Of a DNA stretch of 15,097 nucleotides, positions 14,012 through 15,097 are shown one piece after another. The stretch is from positions 1 through 15,097 of the forward strand of contig JAUYEQ010000071.1 in NCBI GenBank assembly GCA_030691295.1, read 5' to 3'. The position numbers and the translations under genes are program-made. Under the pieces are notes generated by a model that was not told where the DNA came from, did no database searches, and saw only the letters and a program-made list of their open reading frames with translations. The number at the start of each line of letters is the position of its first letter. The first letter of the stretch is position 1. This stretch comes from Bacteroidota bacterium (lineage in GTDB: Bacteria > Bacteroidota > Bacteroidia > Bacteroidales > Prolixibacteraceae).

Positions 14012-15097
14012 ATGGAGCAGGGTAAATACACATGCAAGGGTGAAATTACAGCCATTGTTTCGAACATGGTAATTGTAAAAGCTTTCGGTCCGTTGAGTCA
14101 AAATGAGATCTGCTATTTTGTGCACGAAGGCAAGCACATTATGGGAGAAGTAATCAGGATTAGCGGTGATAAAGCTTACACACAGGTTTTTGAATCTACA
14201 AGAGGGTTTAAGGCCGGAATGGAAGTGCTTTTTACAGGGCAGATGCTGGAAGTTTACCTCGGCCCCGGAATGCTGACCAAAAATTTCGACGGACTACAGA
14301 ACGACCTCAATAAAATGTCAGGAATTTTCCTGGAACGCGGGGCAAGAACTTATCCGCTGGATACTGATAAAGAGTGGGCATTCGAGCCACTGGTGGTGCC
14401 TGGCACCGAAGTTACTGCCGGAACCTGGCTGGGTGAAGTGGACGAATTTGGTACACCGCATAAAATCATGGTGCCATTCAGGTTAAAAGGTACTTACAAG
14501 GTTTTAAGCATAGTTTCTAAGGGAAATTATATTATCAGCGATACAATTGCTGTGCTTGCTGCTCCAAATGGTACAGAAGTGAAAGTGACCATGGTACAGA
14601 CATGGCCGGTAAAAATTCCAATTACCTGCTACAAAGAAAAAATCCGTCCTTCCATACTTTTTGAAACCGGCATCAGGGTAATTGATACCATGAATCCGAT
14701 TCTTGAAGGTGGTACAGGTTTTATTCCGGGACCTTTCGGCAGCGGAAAAACGGTACTTCAGCATGCCCTTGGCAAACAGGCTGCCGCCGAAGTGGTAATT
14801 GTTGCAGCTTGCGGTGAAAGGGCCAACGAAGTAGTGGAATTATTTACCGAATTTCCTGAACTTGACGACCCGCGCACTGGCAAAAAATTGATCGAAAGGA
14901 CTGTGATTGTGGCCAATACTTCAAATATGCCGGTAGCTTCCCGCGAGGCGTCTGTATATACCGCAATGACAATTGCCGAGTATTTTCGCGCCATGGGTTT
15001 ACGCACGCTGCTTCTTGCCGATTCTACTTCGCGATGGGCGCAGGCGCTGAGGGAAATGTCGAACAGGCTGGAAGAACTTCCCGGCCCGGATGCTTAT
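14012..15097 (+). CDS. atpA: V-type (A/V-type) ATP synthase catalytic subunit A, 3'-truncated by the window edge
   Basis: The frame opens at the ATG at 14012 (MEQGKYTCKGEITAIVSNMV) and stays open for 362 codons to the last base, so about 220 C-terminal residues of the usual 580 or so lie outside the window. This is the catalytic, ATP-hydrolysing/synthesising subunit. It shows the N-terminal beta-barrel, the bulge domain specific to subunit A (about 110-180, with FEPLVVPGTEV and a GTWLGEV strand), and the Walker A loop GPFGSGKTV with Lys246. ACGERANEV (about 268-276), whose Glu is the expected catalytic glutamate region, and LLLADSTSRWA, the Walker B region, follow. The end, LPGPDAY, matches the family just before its conserved PA/PSYL stretch. 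V-type identity, as opposed to F-type alpha or beta, follows from the bulge domain and the neighbours. Subunits B, D, I and K are expected downstream. Confidence 0.95.
   Translation, partial: MEQGKYTCKGEITAIVSNMVIVKAFGPLSQNEICYFVHEGKHIMGEVIRISGDKAYTQVFESTRGFKAGMEVLFTGQMLEVYLGPGMLTKNFDGLQNDLNKMSGIFLERGARTYPLDTDKEWAFEPLVVPGTEVTAGTWLGEVDEFGTPHKIMVPFRLKGTYKVLSIVSKGNYIISDTIAVLAAPNGTEVKVTMVQTWPVKIPITCYKEKIRPSILFETGIRVIDTMNPILEGGTGFIPGPFGSGKTVLQHALGKQAAAEVVIVAACGERANEVVELFTEFPELDDPRTGKKLIERTVIVANTSNMPVASREASVYTAMTIAEYFRAMGLRTLLLADSTSRWAQALREMSNRLEELPGPDAY

Noticed and set aside
14504..15006. Minus-strand frames opposite the start of atpA
   Set aside because: They lie over the Walker A region of subunit A, which is clearly coding on the plus strand.
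1..15097. Mobile element, prophage, defence island or CRISPR array
   Set aside because: No transposase, integrase, phage gene, restriction or toxin gene, direct-repeat array or terminal inverted repeat was found on either strand.

Overview
The window reads as chromosomal DNA of a Bacteroidota bacterium, most likely of the Bacteroidales/Marinilabiliales type. The evidence is the moderate-to-low GC content, the lack of strong Shine-Dalgarno sequences, -7 promoter boxes of the form TAnnTTTG, a Bacteroidota-type lipoprotein signal, a short DUF4159 protein, and a V-type ATPase operon with the order E / DUF2764 / A. It is mostly core and metabolic sequence. I see no insertion sequence, prophage, CRISPR array, tRNA or rRNA.

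Layout, left to right. (1) The window opens inside a type II NADH:quinone oxidoreductase (ndh, 5' end missing). (2) A secreted subtilisin-like lipoprotein protease follows and ends in a clear intrinsic terminator. (3) Against that terminator, on the minus strand, lies a 65-residue C-terminal remnant of an M13 (neprilysin/PepO-type) metallopeptidase. (4) An ArsC/low-molecular-weight phosphatase-like gene with an abnormal active-site loop converges on a Xaa-Pro aminopeptidase. (5) A cytidylate-kinase-like P-loop gene converges on a PLP-dependent Cys/Met-metabolism enzyme. (6) A secreted DUF4159 protein converges on a minus-strand cluster transcribed as GNAT acetyltransferase, SpoIID/LytB-domain protein, AmpG-like MFS permease. 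(7) After a 479-bp regulatory gap, a plus-strand V-type ATPase operon begins (subunit E, DUF2764, subunit A) and runs off the right edge.

How the genes work together. Two ends of the window concern membrane energetics: NDH-2 feeds electrons into the quinone pool, and the V/A-type ATPase couples ATP to ion flux. The SpoIID-like protein and the AmpG-like permease are 15 bp apart and probably form a peptidoglycan-turnover unit. The permease carries an extra periplasmic domain of about 200 residues, and the SpoIID protein has no export signal, so the pair may act on imported wall fragments in the cytoplasm. The remaining genes look like independent single-gene units arranged in head-to-head and tail-to-tail pairs.

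No clearly new multi-gene system is visible. The points most worth checking are the ArsC-like P-loop with one extra residue and a missing resolving cysteine, the enlarged AmpG-like permease beside a leaderless SpoIID protein, the DUF2764 subunit as a candidate C/d subunit of the rotary ATPase, and the paired hairpins upstream of the ATPase promoter.
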